Source: an uncultured Clostridium sp. (lineage in GTDB: Bacteria; Bacillota; Clostridia; Oscillospirales; Acutalibacteraceae). From it: DNA of 64,000 nt. The notes beneath the pieces were generated by a model. That model was not told where the DNA came from, ran no database searches, and was given only the letters and a program-made list of their open reading frames with translations. This document shows positions 61,049-64,000 of the stretch, in pieces; positions within the stretch are counted from its first letter, which is position 1; each line of letters opens with the position of its first letter. Both the position numbers and the translations under genes were made by a program. The stretch lies in assembly GCA_934717555.1 (NCBI GenBank), contig CAKUYY010000001.1:62001-126000 (forward strand), read 5' to 3'.

Positions 61049-61582
61049 ATGAAACAGTGGTGGGATCACTCCTGGAAATGGCCGGAATGTTCTTTGGGAA
61101 TCCTATTGATTTTACTGGGGTTAATAGCGCTTTTTTTACCCGGGATGATATTGGGGGTTCTTTCTCTTGCGCTGGGAATTCCCATTCTGGTATTTGGAGC
61201 GGTACAAATTGTTCGGAGCGTGCGCCTTTATAAGATGATGGGGGCGTTGCCTATGCCGATGTTGCTGACAGGGGTGATTGCGGCAGTGGTGGGTTTGGCT
61301 TTTTTGGTTTATCCATCCATGCCTGCGTCTGTTTTTGGGACAATATTCGGAATCTGGGCATTGGGTTCCGGCGCTGTGAAAATGAACCGGGCCATTTCCT
61401 CCCGCCAGGCGGGCGATCGTTGTGCTTGGCTGTTTGTACAGAGTTTTATCCATATTGCTTTTGGCTTTTTTCTAGTTGTCAATCCGGTCGGGATTACGTC
61501 CTTGTGGGTAAGTATGATAGGGGCTTATCTAGTTTATTTGGGGATTACTTTTTTTATTCAATCCTTACATAAAAAAGGATAA
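61049..61582 (+). CDS. DUF308 / HdeD-like membrane protein
   Basis: Integral membrane protein of 177 residues, six helices in three pairs, of the DUF308 (HdeD) family. Seen: GILLILLGLIALFLPGMILG, LTGVIAAVVGLAFLVYPSM and the internal repeat of these pairs. HdeD is tied to acid resistance in E. coli; in Firmicutes the role is unknown. GAAAGGAAGGGATG precedes the start. Confidence 0.85.
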   Translation: MKQWWDHSWKWPECSLGILLILLGLIALFLPGMILGVLSLALGIPILVFGAVQIVRSVRLYKMMGALPMPMLLTGVIAAVVGLAFLVYPSMPASVFGTIFGIWALGSGAVKMNRAISSRQAGDRCAWLFVQSFIHIAFGFFLVVNPVGITSLWVSMIGAYLVYLGITFFIQSLHKKG

Positions 61583-61886
61583 TATTTCCAATTTAATTTA
61601 AAGATTACTTTTTTATACAGATATTTTGAAAAAAAGAAGAAAATTTTCGAAAGAGAACAGGCAACTGTTCTCTTTTTCTTTACTTATTATTACTTAAAAC
61701 GAAATAATTATAAAAAATATCGTGAAAAGGATTGTATCTTTTTTTATTTTATAGTAAAATTAAAATATAATAAATATTACAGATCTTTAAATTTATATCT
61801 TTAGCGTTTATAATTGATTTCTATTGTATTTTAAAAAGTATTATCTATTTTTTAAACTATAAATCAATGAAAAGGGGTTATGAATC
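61583..61886. other. Very AT-rich spacer
   Basis: About 300 bp, mostly A/T. A TTGTAT, 17 bp, TAAAAT pair near 61733-61761 might be the promoter of the PadR-like gene, but base composition makes chance matches likely. No gene seen. Confidence 0.4.
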
Positions 61887-62231
61887 ATGGCAACAAATAG
61901 CAAAGATTTCGCACAAGATTTTAGAGATCGTTATATGGAATTAACCAGGCGTTTAATGGTACTGAATTTATTGGATAAACCAAAGACTGGCTATGAAATA
62001 AGTGTGGCCATCCATGAGGAGAGTAACCATGTTTTTCCCTTGTGGCAAGTAGTCTCTACTTTATTAATATTGGAAAGAGCTGGGGCGGTCAATAGAATAA
62101 GACAAGATGAAAAATTATATTATCAGATTACTTCTCAGGGAAAAGAATGTTTAAAATTAGCTTTACAAGAATTTTATTCTCTGCAGGAAGGCTTGGAACA
62201 AGTCTTAAATCAAGGGAAAAAGTTGGCCTAA
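61887..62231 (+). CDS. PadR-like winged-helix regulator
   Basis: Small DNA-binding protein, 114 residues, with a PadR-type winged helix: LMVLNLLDKPKTGYEISVAI, then LWQVVSTLLILERAGAVNRI and the wing LYYQITSQGKECL. It lacks the long C-terminal dimer helices of PadR-s2 proteins. Gene and flanks look markedly more AT-rich than neighbours, hinting at foreign origin. AAAGGGG lies about 10 nt before the ATG. Target unknown. Confidence 0.75.
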   Translation: MATNSKDFAQDFRDRYMELTRRLMVLNLLDKPKTGYEISVAIHEESNHVFPLWQVVSTLLILERAGAVNRIRQDEKLYYQITSQGKECLKLALQEFYSLQEGLEQVLNQGKKLA

Positions 62232-62394
62232 AAAATTTGCTTTTGATTCTTTTGACGGATCGGTTTATTAGGCTTAAAATTCTTGTCAAAGTGATTTCAT
62301 ATATTTTATATGAGGGTGTTTGAGCTGACAAATCTATACTTGTGAAAAGAAAAATGATCATAGAATCCTTTTAAAATATCATTGAGATATTAGG

Positions 62395-62457
62395 AAACAG
62401 CGTTGAATTTTTGTATTGTTAGGTTATGGTAATACAAAATATCAGCGCTGTTTTTAT
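62395..62457 (+). terminator. Terminator after PadR-like gene
   Basis: AACAGCG...CGCTGTT outer stem with TTTTTGTATT/AATACAAAA inside, then TTTTAT. Confidence 0.7.
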
Positions 62458-62561
62458 AGGGATAATTGGAAGACACTATTTATGTATGGAAAAGCTTTTA
62501 TAAAGTAAAAAAATATGATACACTGAACCTACCAAAATTGACAGAAAAGGAGGAACAGTAA

Positions 62562-64000
62562 ATGAAAGTGATTATTGTAGGAGGCGTAGCTGGAGGAGCA
62601 TCCGCCGCGGCGCGTTTGCGCCGTCTGGATGAACACGCGGAAATTATCCTTTTGGAGAAGGGCCCTTATATTTCTTTTGCCAATTGCGGGTTGCCCTACT
62701 ATATAGGGGGAGATATCAAGGGAAAGTCAGATTTGACCCTTCAGACGCCGGAGAGCTTCTATGCCCGTTTCCATGTGGATGTACGGGTAAACAGCGAAGC
62801 GGTCGAAATGGATCCCGAGCAGAAAACCGTTACCGTGGCGGATCAAAATAGGACGTATCAGGAAAATTATGATAAATTAATCCTTTCTCCAGGAGCCCAG
62901 CCAATTGTTCCCCCGATGAAAGGGTTGCATCAGGAAAAAGTATTTGCCCTGAGGAATATCCCGGATACCGTCAGAATTAAGGAGTTCGTGAAACAGCAAT
63001 CCCCAAAACGAGCCGTAGTAATCGGCGGCGGTTATATCGGGGTGGAGATGGCCGAAAACCTGGCGCAAGCCGGGGTTGAGGTGACCATTGTAGAAATGGC
63101 CGACCATGTGATCGCGCCCTTAGATTTAGATATGGCCTGCGACGTGCATCTGCATTTACAGGCAAAAGGGGTAAAGCTGGCCCTGGGACGGCAGGTAACC
63201 GCCATTGAGACAAAAGGTGAACAGCTGCGCTTTGTATTGGACAGCGGGATACTGGAAGCCGACATGGGGGTATTGTGCGTAGGGGTAAAACCAGATACTG
63301 CGTTTTGCCGGAAAGCCGGCCTGTTATGCAATGGGCGGGGAAGTATCATGGTAGACGAACATATGCGTACCAACTTGAAAGATATTTACGCGGTGGGAGA
63401 CGCTGTAGAAATTACAAACTTTGTGACAGGGAACAAAGGATTTATCCCGTTGGCCGGGCCGGCCAACCGTCAGGGAAGGATAGCGGCGGACAACATTTGC
63501 GGGATTCCCAGCCGTTATATGGGAAGCCAGGGCTCCTCCATTCTCAAGGTATTTGACCTTACGGTGGCCTCCACTGGCGTCAATGAGAAGACCGCGAAAG
63601 AAGAGGGCTTTTCCTTTGACAAGATGTTTACTTACTCCCCGTCCCATGCGGGCTATTATCCGGGCAGCGTCCCGATGTCCGTAAAGGTCATCTACGAGAA
63701 AGCGACCGGGAAGATTTTAGGCGCCCAGATTGTAGGCGGGGAAGGGGTGGACAAGCGCTGCGACGTGCTGGCGGTGGCCATCCGGGCAGGCATGACCGCG
63801 TTTGATTTGACCCAGCTGGAACTTTGCTACGCGCCGCCTTACTCTTCCGCAAAGGACCCGGTGAACATGGCGGGGTTCGCCATTGAAAACGTATTGACCG
63901 GAAAAGTCAAGACGTTCCATTGGCATGATGTGGACCAATTGCCCAGGGACGGGAGCGTCACGCTTTTGGATGTGCGCACCCCCAGCGAGCGCGCCATGGG
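62562..64000 (+). CDS. CoA-disulfide reductase-like flavoprotein with rhodanese domain (partial)
   Basis: FAD-dependent pyridine nucleotide-disulfide oxidoreductase, 479 residues visible; the gene runs out of the window. The ATG follows AAAGGAGGA. Seen: FAD motif IIVGGVAGGASAAARLRRLD, active-site Cys of FANCGLPYYIGG (single-cysteine type of CoA-disulfide/NADH oxidases), NAD(P) motif VVIGGGYIGVEMAENL, FAD-binding IYAVGDA, dimerisation domain with AYAPPYSSAKDPVNM-like end. A rhodanese domain begins near residue 460 (VTLLDVRTPSERAMG), the CoADR-RHD architecture, which reduces CoA disulfides or persulfides and polysulfide. Confidence 0.93.
   Translation, partial: MKVIIVGGVAGGASAAARLRRLDEHAEIILLEKGPYISFANCGLPYYIGGDIKGKSDLTLQTPESFYARFHVDVRVNSEAVEMDPEQKTVTVADQNRTYQENYDKLILSPGAQPIVPPMKGLHQEKVFALRNIPDTVRIKEFVKQQSPKRAVVIGGGYIGVEMAENLAQAGVEVTIVEMADHVIAPLDLDMACDVHLHLQAKGVKLALGRQVTAIETKGEQLRFVLDSGILEADMGVLCVGVKPDTAFCRKAGLLCNGRGSIMVDEHMRTNLKDIYAVGDAVEITNFVTGNKGFIPLAGPANRQGRIAADNICGIPSRYMGSQGSSILKVFDLTVASTGVNEKTAKEEGFSFDKMFTYSPSHAGYYPGSVPMSVKVIYEKATGKILGAQIVGGEGVDKRCDVLAVAIRAGMTAFDLTQLELCYAPPYSSAKDPVNMAGFAIENVLTGKVKTFHWHDVDQLPRDGSVTLLDVRTPSERAM

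Overview
The window is chromosomal DNA of an anaerobic, endospore-forming Firmicute of the class Clostridia. Gene content (spoIIQ-like M23 protein, spoIIID, LexA, LCP proteins, YfhO, Gld-type ABC genes), strong AGGAGG ribosome-binding sites and frequent TTG/GTG starts fit a gut Oscillospiraceae/Ruminococcaceae-type organism, but the genus cannot be fixed from sequence reading alone. No rRNA, tRNA, CRISPR array or phage structural gene was seen.

The central observation is a split sporulation gene. The mother-cell transcription factor SpoIIID is present as two in-frame halves on the minus strand: residues 1-38 at 29399-29286, behind an intact sigma-E-type promoter, and residues 39-83 at 10180-10043. 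Between them lies a 19,105-bp segment bounded by a 10-bp direct repeat (TATGTACGGT). Its left end is occupied by a 513-residue serine recombinase whose stop codon lies on the att core. Crossing over at the repeat rebuilds an uninterrupted 83-codon spoIIID and releases a circle whose junction is a near-perfect dyad centred on the non-palindromic dinucleotide TG, the form expected of a serine-recombinase attP. This resembles the skin element in sigK, but the target is spoIIID and the cargo is a complete capsule/exopolysaccharide operon under a strong vegetative promoter.

Left flank (1-10180): MATE transporter end; a MarR-controlled heterodimeric ABC exporter with a self-overlapping operator; an HxlR regulator with thioredoxin; LexA; a candidate structured small RNA with anti-Shine-Dalgarno loops; a SpoIIQ-like M23 protein with a sigma-F-like promoter; a KdpD/UspA-like protein. 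Element (10180-29294): recombinase, small ORF, then one operon of 16 genes: priming sugar transferase, aldolase and D-2-hydroxyacid dehydrogenase, several glycosyltransferases, Wzy, acyltransferase, Wzx flippase, and CapE-CapF-CapG for UDP-N-acetyl-L-fucosamine.

Right flank (29295-64000): GH84 beta-N-acetylglucosaminidase; small exported proteins; a glycosyltransferase/ferredoxin/pyruvyltransferase trio; a 1340-residue secreted repeat protein ending in a lysozyme domain with an SH3 domain inserted in it; two TrkA-type K+ channel regulators; exonuclease III; a GldA-GldF-GldG-DUF4340 operon; YfhO; YfbR; two LCP wall-polymer ligases; a zinc-ribbon lipoprotein; an Smr protein; DUF308 and PadR-like proteins; and the start of a CoA-disulfide-reductase-like flavoprotein. 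Cell-surface polysaccharide and wall functions dominate both the element and its right flank.
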